Below are positions 50,469 to 58,719 of a stretch of DNA of 64,000 nucleotides, one piece after another. This stretch comes from Paenibacillus tyrphae (GTDB taxonomy: Bacteria > Bacillota > Bacilli > Paenibacillales > NBRC-103111). Within the stretch, counting starts at the first letter, position 1. Every line of letters starts with the position of its first letter. The translations under genes and the position numbers were made by a program. Location of the stretch: contig NZ_JNVM01000051.1 of the NCBI RefSeq assembly GCF_000722545.1, positions 1 through 64,000 on the forward strand, read 5' to 3'. Under the pieces are notes generated by a model that was not told the DNA's origin, did no database searches, and saw nothing but the letters and a program-made list of their open reading frames with translations.

Positions 50469-51182
50469 TCAGCGAGCCGCGTACATCCGCTCCCGCAAAG
50501 CCGCAGTGGCGCCGACGTCCAGCGTGGAGACCGCGTCCAGCTTCATCTCGGCATAAGCCGAAAACATCCCGCTGTCGGGCAAGGTATATACCCAGACAAG
50601 CAGTCCGTGTTCGTGGGCGCACTGCACCAGAACTTCACGGCACGAAGGATAGTCCACGTTGATTCCGGCGAATCCTTTTTGCTTGGCCATGCTGCACAAA
50701 TCCCGTACTGCGGCTTCATAGGCGGCGCCGTTCATCTCTTTTAACGCTTCCGGCGTATTCCACATTACTCTATCACGATAGGGAAGATTTGTAATCGTTT
50801 TTGTTTCGCCTGTAAAATAAATCTGCTCCCACATCTTCAATGTGTTCAGCAGCTCGATGGTTGGAAGCGCTGCGGCATCGGTCTTGATATCCAAATTAAA
50901 CAAGACCGGCTGCCCCTTAAAAGCCAGCAGCACCGTCTCCAATCGTTCCAGCTCCTGTCCTGCCGGAAGCATAAAGGGATTCCTTGCCTTCAATTCGGCG
51001 TAAGTAAGCTCGGAGATCCAAGGATTATCATCATGATAAAGCACGCACACGCCATCCTTGGTCGCCCTGACATCGACTTCCAGCACCTCCGCGCCTGCTT
51101 TCCGTCCGGCGATAGCCGATTCTAAGGTATTGTCCAGCGTACCTTCGCAGCCGGTATGCGCGATAATTAGGGGCATATTCAT
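50469..51182 (-). CDS. Glycerophosphodiester phosphodiesterase family protein (divergent)
   Basis: A 237-residue TIM-barrel phosphodiesterase. The EVDVRATKDGVCVLYHDD block keeps the metal and catalytic residues (E-x-D...DG...HD). The usual HRG...PENT is changed to HTGCEGTLDNTLES, so one arginine and one glutamate of the classic active site are missing. Substrate or activity may therefore differ from glycerophosphodiesters. The ATG at 51182 has AGGAGG upstream. There is no signal peptide. It is 46 bases after the PHP hydrolase gene in the LacI operon. Confidence 0.82.
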   Translation of the reverse strand: MNMPLIIAHTGCEGTLDNTLESAIAGRKAGAEVLEVDVRATKDGVCVLYHDDNPWISELTYAELKARNPFMLPAGQELERLETVLLAFKGQPVLFNLDIKTDAAALPTIELLNTLKMWEQIYFTGETKTITNLPYRDRVMWNTPEALKEMNGAAYEAAVRDLCSMAKQKGFAGINVDYPSCREVLVQCAHEHGLLVWVYTLPDSGMFSAYAEMKLDAVSTLDVGATAALRERMYAAR

Positions 51183-51228
51183 AGAATTCACGCCTCCTGT
51201 GTTGTTTTGTGTGATCGCTTCGACGCCG

Positions 51229-52224
51229 TTACCGGGCTTCAAAATAAAGCGGATTCGTAAAAGCGACGTCCGCTAACGCCATGCCCAGCAAGCCATGCAG
51301 GCGAACCCGCAGCCAGGTTAGCCCTTCGCTGGGAATGGTCCGGAAGAACACCGGTTCACTTTCCGTTACGGTGCCACGGCACAGTTCCCCCAAGTTGGAT
51401 TCGACAATCAACGTATAGCTTGGTCCTTGCAGCAAATTTCGTCCGCTTGTCCGAAACGGGGCATGCACTTGAATCGAAAGCTCGGTGGATTCTCCCGGTG
51501 CTTGTAGAATGACATCGCCAATGCCATACGTCTGTCCGCCTGTCCTCAGTTCCAGCGTTACGAGCGGCCCCATGCTCACGCAAATGCGCCCCGAACGGAT
51601 CGCCTCCACCACGGCTTCCGTCGTGACAGTGTGCTCATCTCCGGCGATGCCCAGGTACGTAAAAGCCGGAGGATCGCTATTTTCGGAGGAATGGTGCCAG
51701 TCCCGGCCGGCTGTAGCGGCGATGCGCACTCCCTGATTTAACAAATTCGTCCATTGCTCGAAAGCTGGGGCGTTATGGTTGCGAAGCGGAGGCAGCGTTT
51801 CGTGCCATACTTCCATATAGTCGATTTGATGCCAATCCTGGATGTCATACTCCCAATGGCACCCCGTACAAATCGGGCTGCCCATGCTGAACGGATGCGC
51901 GATGCCGACCACGCCCCCTTGCCGATGAACCCGGTCAATGCCCTTCAAAATATCCTTCGGGCCCAGATCGCGCCATTCGCAATAAGGGACGCCAAGCGTC
52001 AGCATGTGCCCGTAGAAGGTCGTCCACTCCATTCCCGGTACGATGCATATTCCGGTCTCATCCGTCACCCGGGCCGCATCGGCCAGCCCCGATGTGGTGT
52101 TGTGATCCGTCAAGGCGATGCCGCGGAGACCTAGTTCTGCCGCTTTCCTGCACATGTCTTGCAGCGTATGGATGCCGTCACTGTGAGGCGTATGGGTATG
52201 CAGTTCAAACGGAAGCCAGTTCAT
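51229..52224 (-). CDS. PHP-domain metallohydrolase (CehA/McbA-like)
   Basis: A 331-residue PHP-domain phosphoesterase-type protein. The metal-binding motifs HTHTPHSDG, ALTDHNT, PGMEWT, GIAHPF and AGRDWH are all present, followed by a beta-rich C-terminal part. CehA-like proteins hydrolyse phosphodiesters, carbamates or similar esters; the substrate here is unknown. It overlaps the previous gene by 20 bases and is in the same operon as a glycerophosphodiesterase-like protein and an ABC importer, which points to uptake and breakdown of a phosphodiester or sugar-phosphate compound. Confidence 0.87.
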   Translation of the reverse strand: MNWLPFELHTHTPHSDGIHTLQDMCRKAAELGLRGIALTDHNTTSGLADAARVTDETGICIVPGMEWTTFYGHMLTLGVPYCEWRDLGPKDILKGIDRVHRQGGVVGIAHPFSMGSPICTGCHWEYDIQDWHQIDYMEVWHETLPPLRNHNAPAFEQWTNLLNQGVRIAATAGRDWHHSSENSDPPAFTYLGIAGDEHTVTTEAVVEAIRSGRICVSMGPLVTLELRTGGQTYGIGDVILQAPGESTELSIQVHAPFRTSGRNLLQGPSYTLIVESNLGELCRGTVTESEPVFFRTIPSEGLTWLRVRLHGLLGMALADVAFTNPLYFEAR

Positions 52225-52687
52225 GCACCGACGCTCCTCCCCGGATACTTAATGTATAATGACACGCTTCGGTCACAACGCAATGAACGCTTACGGTAAT
52301 CCGCCAGATCCCCTCTTGAATCGGACCCGCAATAAAGCCCGGAGAGCTTTCTTTCGGCGACAAGATATGATGCTGCTCGTTCGGATGGCGGTGTGCCGAT
52401 CCCCGGAATCCGTCCGGGTCGTCGATCGATAGCGTGAGCAGATTTTGCAGCGGAACGAACTTTTCCCATTGCTCCTTGTAGACGGGTTGTAAAGACGGGT
52501 TTACATACCGGTCGATCGCGTCTTCAATCAGCTCGCGGGAGACGTGTGGGTCGTCCAATTTTTTAGGGCTGTAGCGAAAATCAATAACCAGGCATTCCGC
52601 AGGCTCAGGCATATAAAATTGATAGGTAATATGCGTTTTCGAACTGAGCGGAGTCAGCTTCCCTTCGACGATCAGCAGATCCTTCAT
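52205..52687 (-). CDS. Conserved-looking hypothetical protein of the LacI operon
   Basis: A 160-residue soluble protein without signal peptide or recognised domain. Beta-strand-like stretches (HITYQFYMPEPAECLVIDFRY, GIWRITVSVHCVVTEACHYTLSIRGG split by a polar middle) suggest a carbohydrate-binding or jelly-roll-like fold. Its position between permease and PHP hydrolase, with a 20-base overlap into the latter, suggests a partner or accessory domain of that hydrolase. No function is assigned. Confidence 0.75.
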   Translation of the reverse strand: MKDLLIVEGKLTPLSSKTHITYQFYMPEPAECLVIDFRYSPKKLDDPHVSRELIEDAIDRYVNPSLQPVYKEQWEKFVPLQNLLTLSIDDPDGFRGSAHRHPNEQHHILSPKESSPGFIAGPIQEGIWRITVSVHCVVTEACHYTLSIRGGASVHELASV

Positions 52688-52698
52688 ACAACATCCCC

Positions 52699-53580
52699 TT
52701 ACTTTTCTTCATTCATCATGCTGCGAATATAGAAATAGCCGACGAGGGAACAGAGAACAAACATGAATACGGCGCACGCGCTGGAAATACCGGTTTCAAA
52801 ATAGACCGAAAACTGCTGCTGCATCGCCACCCCGAGCACTTGCGGCGCATTCGGGCCGATCAGAAACGGAGCCGTAAAGCTTCCGACGATGCCCATCACG
52901 ACGAACGTGGCAGCGACCAGCAGCGATTTGAACGATAAAGGAACGATAATGCGGGTGAACACTTGGATTTTCCCCGCCCCCACGTCCTTCGCGCTTTCAA
53001 TGACGGCGTTCGGAATACCCGACAGCGCGGAGCTGAGCAGCATGGTGGCAAACGGAATATGAAACCATAAGTTAGCGAGCAGCAGCCCTTTGAAATCGAA
53101 GAGCACTTTCATCATCGGCTCATTGGTGAACAGCAGCAGGATGCGGGCCAACCAGCCGTGATTGCCGTACATATTCATAATTCCGTATGTCGCGATGACC
53201 GATGGAATGAACATCGGAATATAGTAGAGGCGTTCAATCCACTTCGCCAGAACGCCTGTGCTAAACCTTAAAAACACGGCAAGCCCATAAGCAATAAGCA
53301 GCACCAGCACCGACGAGACCAGCGTCAAATAAAGCGTATATTTGATATTCGCCAGCATCGCAGGATCGGTAAACAGAAAGCGGTAATGCTCCAACGTAAA
53401 CCGGCCGTCGCGTCCGCTCAAGCTTTCCTGAACGGACGTGAAGATCGGCACCACAATCATCAAGAGTAACAGCAAAAAGGATGGCAGCACCATGGCCAGT
53501 CCGAGCGCGGAACGTCCCGCTCCGCGTCCGAACAAGGCTGGTCTTAACGATTTGCCGGTGACCAGCGACTGGGTGCTCAT
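52699..53580 (-). CDS. ABC transporter permease, PotB-like
   Basis: A 293-residue binding-protein-dependent permease with six membrane spans and the EAA loop SGIPNAVIESAKDVGAGKIQVFTRIIVPL. The start ATG (53580) overlaps the binding-protein stop by four bases (ATGA). It forms the importer with the second permease at 55862, the ATPase at 54806 and the binding protein. Confidence 0.9.
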   Translation of the reverse strand: MSTQSLVTGKSLRPALFGRGAGRSALGLAMVLPSFLLLLLMIVVPIFTSVQESLSGRDGRFTLEHYRFLFTDPAMLANIKYTLYLTLVSSVLVLLIAYGLAVFLRFSTGVLAKWIERLYYIPMFIPSVIATYGIMNMYGNHGWLARILLLFTNEPMMKVLFDFKGLLLANLWFHIPFATMLLSSALSGIPNAVIESAKDVGAGKIQVFTRIIVPLSFKSLLVAATFVVMGIVGSFTAPFLIGPNAPQVLGVAMQQQFSVYFETGISSACAVFMFVLCSLVGYFYIRSMMNEEK

Positions 53581-54773
53581 TGACCAGCGACTTCCTTCTG
53601 CCAACGTTTCATCGCGTCGGCTTCCAGATCCCCGAGATTAAAGGAGCGGTAGTTGACGGACACGCCTTCGAACTTTTTCTTCAGATCGGCAGGCATATGA
53701 GACCATTCGATACCGGGGAAGCCGTAAATTTTATTGACAACCTCGGCCTGCGCTTCCGGACTCAGCACAAAATTGATGAAGTCGTAAGCCGCTTCTTTAT
53801 GCTGCGACATGCTCGGTACAGCCAGTCTTCCCGGTCCGCCGGTAAATGCCGGCTCGATTTGCGCGAGCTTCGTCGTTTCGGGCAGCAGCTTTTTGTTGAT
53901 TTGCTCCAGCGCCATATCGGACCAAGCCGGAATCATGTCCACCTCTCCGTTCGCGAGCAAGTCGAGCGTCCCTTGGTTTTTCTTCGGATATACGCCCTGC
54001 TGGTACATGTCTTTGGACAACGATTTGAGCAGTTCGAAGCCCGGACCCCATTCCTGTTCAATGCCTTTATCTTCATTATGGATCGCCTCTTCCGGCAGAG
54101 ACTTGTACAAGGCGGTAATCACGAACGACGCGCCGGAACCGCCGGTAGCCGGATCATTGTAGGCGAATCGGCCCGGATGCTTGTGAATCCAGTCGTATAG
54201 CTCATCGAGCGTTTTCGGCGGCGTCGGCACTTTCGCGCTGTTATAAGCAAGAAGCACCGAGGAAGACCGGTAAGGCACCACTTTGTAGCCCGCATCCTTC
54301 ATATTCGCCGGGTTCATCAAGTTGAGATTCGGAATTTTTTTCTCGTCCAGTTGCTCGAAGAGGTTATCCTTTTTTTCGGCGGCCAAATCAGACCCCCCGT
54401 TGGCTTCGTACAGATCCACGTCGATCGAGTTGTTCCCCGCTTTCTTGGCGGCTACAATCCGGTTCATGGTCGCCTGTTCGCCTTGTCCAGACGGAATATA
54501 GACGAGCTTGACCTTCACTTTGTCCTGTTTTTTCTCATACAAGTCTTTCAGATGCTTCCATAATTCCTGCACGTTCTGCGATCCGCTGAAATAAAACGAA
54601 ATTTCCGTCGTACCGCCGCTTGGCGCAGCAGCCGTTTCATTCTTGGCAGGAGCCGCGGAGTTAGCCCCGCCTCCCGCTCCCGCCGAACAACCTGCCAGAA
54701 GCGTAAACGCCGAGAGAGAAGCAAGAACGAAACTTTTACCCTTGTGCTTGAAACCGCCGAAATTGATACTCAT
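53577..54773 (-). CDS. Extracellular solute-binding lipoprotein, family 1
   Basis: A 398-residue lipoprotein: signal sequence with lipobox LLAGC (Cys near 28), Ala/Gly linker, then a family 1 binding-protein fold (DVDLYEANGGSDLAAEKKDNLFEQLD, YNSAKVPTPPKTLDELYDWI, MSQHKEAAYDFINFVLSPEAQAEVV). It is related to iron, spermidine, thiamine or aminoethylphosphonate binders, so the substrate cannot be named. The ATG at 54773 has GAGGAGG 9 bases upstream. Confidence 0.88.
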   Translation of the reverse strand: MSINFGGFKHKGKSFVLASLSAFTLLAGCSAGAGGGANSAAPAKNETAAAPSGGTTEISFYFSGSQNVQELWKHLKDLYEKKQDKVKVKLVYIPSGQGEQATMNRIVAAKKAGNNSIDVDLYEANGGSDLAAEKKDNLFEQLDEKKIPNLNLMNPANMKDAGYKVVPYRSSSVLLAYNSAKVPTPPKTLDELYDWIHKHPGRFAYNDPATGGSGASFVITALYKSLPEEAIHNEDKGIEQEWGPGFELLKSLSKDMYQQGVYPKKNQGTLDLLANGEVDMIPAWSDMALEQINKKLLPETTKLAQIEPAFTGGPGRLAVPSMSQHKEAAYDFINFVLSPEAQAEVVNKIYGFPGIEWSHMPADLKKKFEGVSVNYRSFNLGDLEADAMKRWQKEVAGQ

Positions 54774-54805
54774 GGTAGACATCCTCCTCGAAGTTGGACC
54801 GGCAG

Positions 54806-55846
54806 CTATGCCGAAATTTTAGGATAAGCAGCGTGCTTGGAAAACGTAAGCGAGACCGATTGTCCGCCGGATAGTTCAACGGCTTCTTCCCGTGGCAGGA
54901 ACATGCGCAGGACGCCTGCTTCGGTTAGCAGCGTAATTTCAGCGTAATGCCCGAGCACCATCACTTGTTTCACCGTGGCCGCCAGACCGGGGAACGACGC
55001 ATCCTTCCATCGGACATCCTCCGGCCGAATCGCGACCACGACATCTCCGTGCAGACGCCTGGAATCGGGAAGCTCCAAGTTTTGCAGCGTAATGCTTCCG
55101 TTATGCGCCACCCCCTCCAGCATGTTCATGCGTCCGATAAAATTCGCGACAAACAGCGTCTGCGGAGCGTCATAGATGGCTTGCGGCGAATCGGACTGCT
55201 CGATATGACCGCGGTTCATGACGATGATCCGGTCGGACAGCGACAACGCCTCTTCCTGATCGTGCGTGACGAACATCATCGTCAGTTTCGTCGACGATTG
55301 GATTTCCCTAAGCTCCTCCCGGAGCTCTGCGCGCAGCTTCGCGTCAAGCGCCGAGAAAGGCTCGTCCAGCAGCAGAACTTCCGGTTCCAGCAGCAGAGCT
55401 CTCGCCACGGCCACACGCTGCTGCTGTCCGCCCGATAGCTCGGTCGGTCGTTTTTTCTCCGCGCCGGGCAGCCGGACGAGCTTGAGTGCCCGGTCCACCG
55501 CTTCTTGAATTTGATCCTTCTTCATTTTGCGGATTTTCAGGCCAAAGGCCAGATTCTCGAACACATTCATATGCGGCCATAGGTTATAGCTTTGAAAAAC
55601 CATCGCAGTCGGACGCTTCTCCGGGGGCAGATGCAGCACGCTCTTGCCCGCAATCAGAATATCGCCGGAGTCCGGTTCCAGAAATCCGCCGACCGAGCGG
55701 AGCACCGTCGTTTTGCCGCAGCCGGATGGGCCCAGCAAAGTCACGAGCTCCCCATGATGGATATCGAACGATATCCCGGTCACGCCTTCGCCTGTTTTGT
55801 AACGTTTGGATAAATTTCGAATCGATAATTGAACTGGAGCAGTCAT
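54806..55846 (-). CDS. ABC transporter ATP-binding protein (PotA/FbpC/UgpC-like)
   Basis: A 346-residue importer ATPase: Walker A GPSGCGKTT, signature LSGGQQQRVA, Walker B VLLLDEPFSALD, switch FVTHDQEEAL, and a C-terminal TOBE domain (HGDVVVAIRPEDVRW) that marks this subfamily. It energises the two permeases of the operon. The gene lies 15 bases after the first permease. Confidence 0.92.
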   Translation of the reverse strand: MTAPVQLSIRNLSKRYKTGEGVTGISFDIHHGELVTLLGPSGCGKTTVLRSVGGFLEPDSGDILIAGKSVLHLPPEKRPTAMVFQSYNLWPHMNVFENLAFGLKIRKMKKDQIQEAVDRALKLVRLPGAEKKRPTELSGGQQQRVAVARALLLEPEVLLLDEPFSALDAKLRAELREELREIQSSTKLTMMFVTHDQEEALSLSDRIIVMNRGHIEQSDSPQAIYDAPQTLFVANFIGRMNMLEGVAHNGSITLQNLELPDSRRLHGDVVVAIRPEDVRWKDASFPGLAATVKQVMVLGHYAEITLLTEAGVLRMFLPREEAVELSGGQSVSLTFSKHAAYPKISA

Positions 55847-55861
55847 CGTCCTGCCTCCTTG

Positions 55862-56686
55862 CTATTTCATGGTGAAGCCGCTGGACATCACATCTGCGCT
55901 GACGAAGCGCCGTGATACCATCAGCAAAATAATGGTAGGCAGCGTCAAAATAATGGAAAATACGGCGCCGGCCGTTGCCGGATAGTCTTGTACCGCTCCG
56001 TACATGATCAGCGGCATCGTTTTGAAGTCGGGCATCCCTACCATAAACGTTCCTTGCGCTTCGTCCAAAGAGGACAAGAACGTAAAGATCGAAGCTACAA
56101 TAATGCCCGGCAGCGCCATCGGAAGCGTAATATTCCAGAACACGCGAAACGGGCCCGCTCCGGCGTCTCTTGCTGCTTCTTCCTGGGCCTGATGCACGCT
56201 CTTGAAAGAAGCGGCCGGAATCCATGTCATATACATCAAGGTATTAATCACATGAATGAGAACAACGCCCACAAAGGTATTCATCAGCCCGACCTTGAAA
56301 AACAACACCGCGATGGCGACATATAAGCCCATTTTCGGAAACGCATTGGTCAGCAGGAACGAGAACAGAAACCAACGGCTGAACGGAAATTGAATACGCG
56401 CGAAAGCATAGGCCGCGGGGACGCAGATGACAATCGACAGCGCCGTGACGACGGAAGCAATGAGAAAAGACAAGCCAATCGACTTTAAAATTTCAGGCTG
56501 GGACAATACGAATTTCCACCAGGTCAAAGACCAGCTCTGCGGCAGCGCCGCCGGATACTGCCACTTTCCCGAAAAGGCAAGCAGCGCCAAATTGATTAGC
56601 GGTCCCAGAAAAAAGAAGATGAACAAAGCGAAAATGACAAACTCAACGATCTTTCTTTTTCCCAAGCTTTTGAAGTACCAACTCAT
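55862..56686 (-). CDS. ABC transporter permease, PotC-like
   Basis: A 274-residue permease with six spans and the EAA loop QEEAARDAGAGPFRVFWNITLPMALPG. It is the first gene of the leftward LacI-controlled operon; GAGGAGGTGAAAATTCC precedes the ATG, and the two operator palindromes lie directly upstream. Confidence 0.9.
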   Translation of the reverse strand: MSWYFKSLGKRKIVEFVIFALFIFFFLGPLINLALLAFSGKWQYPAALPQSWSLTWWKFVLSQPEILKSIGLSFLIASVVTALSIVICVPAAYAFARIQFPFSRWFLFSFLLTNAFPKMGLYVAIAVLFFKVGLMNTFVGVVLIHVINTLMYMTWIPAASFKSVHQAQEEAARDAGAGPFRVFWNITLPMALPGIIVASIFTFLSSLDEAQGTFMVGMPDFKTMPLIMYGAVQDYPATAGAVFSIILTLPTIILLMVSRRFVSADVMSSGFTMK

Positions 56687-56705
56687 GGAATTTTCACCTC
56701 CTCAC

Positions 56706-56729
56706 AAAATTGGTATCGATACCAATTTT
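56706..56729. promoter_or_regulatory. LacI-type operator 1 (24-bp perfect palindrome)
   Basis: The core TTGGTATCGATACCAA is flanked by AAAA/TTTT to make a perfect 24-bp palindrome centred on CG, the form bound by LacI-family dimers. It lies 20 bases upstream of the first permease gene. Confidence 0.88.
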
Positions 56730-56766
56730 CGAAAAATAAAAAGCGCCTACCTCCACAGCTGCACTC

Positions 56767-56780
56767 TGGTATCGATACCA
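56767..56780. promoter_or_regulatory. LacI-type operator 2
   Basis: TGGTATCGATACCA repeats the operator core. Centre-to-centre distance to operator 1 is 56 bp, suitable for looping or double repression. Confidence 0.85.
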
Positions 56781-56831
56781 ATTTTAACCGTAACAACATA
56801 TGCTTAACTTTTCAGCCTCCCTGCTTCGCAA

Positions 56832-56920
56832 TTTCTATTTTAAGAATAGAAGACGATTGTAAAATTCGATCGATAGAATTGTAAACGGGAGTTCATGATC
56901 TTTTAAATGATTTGTAAAGG
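56832..56920. repeat. AT-rich segment with inverted and direct repeats
   Basis: TTCTATTTTAAGAATAGAA (56832-56850) is an inverted repeat. ATTGTAAA occurs twice 22 bases apart, and TTTGTAAA follows about 35 bases later. It lies between the LacI operators and the vgb terminator. It could hold the operon promoter or a site for another regulator. Confidence 0.4.
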
Positions 56921-56933
56921 GGGGCAATTGGTC

Positions 56934-56975
56934 AAAAAGCGGCAGCCAAGACTTTTGAAAAGCCCAGGCTGCCGC
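56934..56975 (-). terminator. Terminator of the vat-vgb operon
   Basis: GCGGCAGCC (56939-56947) pairs with GGCTGCCGC (56967-56975). On the minus strand five U follow. It starts 18 bases past the vgb stop. Confidence 0.85.
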
Positions 56976-56992
56976 GATTGGCTGTAAAAGTT

Positions 56993-57880
56993 TTAGTTAA
57001 GTGTCAGACGTCCGATCTGATTACACTCTTCGACAAACCAAATATCGCCGTTGGGACCCATCGTAATACCATGGGGCTCAGCATTCTTTGCCGGTATTGC
57101 GTATTCCGTAATAACCCCTTCAACTGTAATTCGGCCGATTTGGTTACCGCCCCATTCCGTGAACCATAGATCCCCGTTTTTCCCGCAAATAATCGCATGA
57201 GGACGAGCATTCGGCGTCGGTATAACAAATTCACTCACCTCGCCCGAGGACGTCATTTTACCGATTTTATTCCCCATGATTTGCACAAACCATAATGCTC
57301 CGTCAGGTCCAGTCGTAATGCCAACAGGCCCGGAGTTAGGCGTTGGAATCGAATATTCCTTTACCTCGCCTCTGGTGGTGATTCTCCCGATGGTATTATT
57401 CTGATTCTGTGTAAACCATAATGCCCCGTCCGGACCCGGAGTAATGAAAGAGGGAAATGCTCTGGGATGAGGCAATTCGAATTCCGTGATTTCCCCTGAT
57501 TTTGTTATCCTGCCGATTCTGCCGCTATTCATTTCGGTAAACCACATTGCACCGTCGGGACCTTCCGTTATGCCAAAAGGCGCGGAGTTCGCGGCAGGAA
57601 GTTCATATTCGGCAAAATGACCGTCCATCGACATTCTCCCGATCTTGTTTGCCCGATATTCTGTAAACCATAAACCGCCGGTCCCGTCCGAAACGATGGA
57701 CATTACTCCTGCATTCGCTGTCGGAACGGGAAATGAATGTATTTCACCTTCGGCATGGATTCGTCCGATTCGATTGCCCTTCTGTTCCGTAAACCACATC
57801 GCCCCGTCTTTTCCGGCGGTTATTCCGTAGGGCCCTGAATCATATCCGTTGACCGCATATTCGTGTATTATGAACCTCAT
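56993..57880 (-). CDS. vgb: Streptogramin B lyase (virginiamycin B lyase)
   Basis: Linearises type B streptogramins by elimination at the ester bond. The 295-residue product is a seven-bladed propeller with repeated GPDGAMWFTE/IGRI units. The active-site region resembles Vgb: RPHAIICGKNGDLWFTEWGGNQIGRI supplies the His and Glu, and EPHGITMGPNGDIWFVE the next His. The ATG at 57880 has GGGGAGG 9 bases upstream, giving the normal size. It follows vat by 24 bases, so one transcript confers resistance to both streptogramin components. Confidence 0.9.
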   Translation of the reverse strand: MRFIIHEYAVNGYDSGPYGITAGKDGAMWFTEQKGNRIGRIHAEGEIHSFPVPTANAGVMSIVSDGTGGLWFTEYRANKIGRMSMDGHFAEYELPAANSAPFGITEGPDGAMWFTEMNSGRIGRITKSGEITEFELPHPRAFPSFITPGPDGALWFTQNQNNTIGRITTRGEVKEYSIPTPNSGPVGITTGPDGALWFVQIMGNKIGKMTSSGEVSEFVIPTPNARPHAIICGKNGDLWFTEWGGNQIGRITVEGVITEYAIPAKNAEPHGITMGPNGDIWFVEECNQIGRLTLN

Positions 57881-57904
57881 ACAAATTGACCTCCCCATCA
57901 AACA

Positions 57905-58540
57905 TCAAGGATGCTGTTTCATTTTTCTCAACGTGTCCATATCTCCACTTACGATTGAGCCAATATATTGGCTGATGAGTTCGATATCAGAATCCCACCA
58001 TTTTATGTCCAATAGTTCCTGAATAACCTCCGGCGAGAAACGCTTCCGTATCTCCCTGGCAGGATTTCCACCGACAATGGTATAAGGTTCAACATCCTTT
58101 ACGACAACGGCTTCAGCCGCAATAATTGCCCCGTCGCCAATACGCACGCCCGGCATGATGGTTGCACGTCTGCCGATCCAGACGTCGTTGCCAACGATCG
58201 TATCTCCTTTGATCGGCAATTGTTCCAAAGAGGGCGTATGCTTTTCCCACCCGTTTCCGAAAATGTTGAATGGGAACGTTGATCCATCCATTCTATGGTT
58301 ACCGCCATCCATCATAAATCTGACCTCGGGAGCAATGGAACAAAACTTGCCGATGATCAATTTTGTCCCGATGACCTCATAGTGATACAATACTTGATCC
58401 TCGAACGATTCTCCGTTTACGGCATCATAGTAGGAGTAATCCCCAACGATGATGTTAGGCTTGGTAATGGTGTTTCGAATGAACTGAACATTTGTATTTC
58501 CAGGTACCGGGTACTTTTCGTTTGGATTTGGACCTATCAT
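57905..58540 (-). CDS. vat: Streptogramin A O-acetyltransferase (Vat family)
   Basis: Acetylates type A streptogramins using acetyl-CoA. The 211-residue left-handed beta-helix protein has the Vat hallmarks: MIGPNPNEKYPVPGN start, NHRMDGSTFPFN with catalytic His, FGNGWEKHTP, IKGDTIVGNDVWIG and GGNPAREI. I place the start at ATG 58540, with AAAGGATGAT upstream, because family members begin MGPNP. An in-frame ATG at 58573 has no ribosome site. It is first in the vat-vgb operon, behind a long structured leader with terminators. Confidence 0.92.
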   Translation of the reverse strand: MIGPNPNEKYPVPGNTNVQFIRNTITKPNIIVGDYSYYDAVNGESFEDQVLYHYEVIGTKLIIGKFCSIAPEVRFMMDGGNHRMDGSTFPFNIFGNGWEKHTPSLEQLPIKGDTIVGNDVWIGRRATIMPGVRIGDGAIIAAEAVVVKDVEPYTIVGGNPAREIRKRFSPEVIQELLDIKWWDSDIELISQYIGSIVSGDMDTLRKMKQHP

Positions 58541-58603
58541 AGGGGCATCATCCTTTGTAAAATGTATTTTCATCGTAAATTTCGTGCTAAAGCAAGGAAA
58601 CGC

Positions 58604-58637
58604 AAAAAACCTCCTAATCCGATGTTCGGATAGGAGG
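58604..58637 (-). terminator. Attenuator terminator 3 in the vat leader
   Basis: On the minus strand CCTCCTATCCG pairs with CGGATTAGGAGG (one bulge) around AACAT, followed by six U (A-run 58604-58609). It lies only 31 bases before the first in-frame ATG and 64 before the vat start, inside the leader, so it must be overcome for expression. Confidence 0.85.
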
Positions 58638-58649
58638 CAGGCATACGAC

Positions 58650-58687
58650 AAAAAAAAGACGTACTCATCCTTTACATGAAGAGTCGT
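58650..58687 (-). terminator. Attenuator terminator 2 in the vat leader
   Basis: ACGACTC near plus 58681-58687 pairs with GAGT-ACGT (one bulge) near 58658-58668 on the minus strand, followed by eight U (A-run 58650-58657). The stop codon of a possible 15-residue leader peptide lies in its loop. Confidence 0.65.
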
Positions 58688-58719
58688 TCTTCTTCTTTTG
58701 TACATGCAAAAAAGCCCAT
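58672..58719 (-). CDS. Possible 15-residue leader peptide
   Basis: A short frame reading MGFFACTKEEERLFM with AGGA 5 bases before the ATG. It starts inside the first leader hairpin and ends in the loop of terminator 2, where a stalled ribosome would change the folding. Such peptides drive induction of antibiotic-resistance genes, but coding is not proven. Confidence 0.4.
   Translation of the reverse strand: MGFFACTKEEERLFM

Noticed and set aside
58541..58705. N-terminal extension of Vat from an ATG at 58705
   Set aside because: The frame is open but runs through two terminator hairpins, lacks a ribosome site, and the added residues match no Vat protein; the family starts at 58540.
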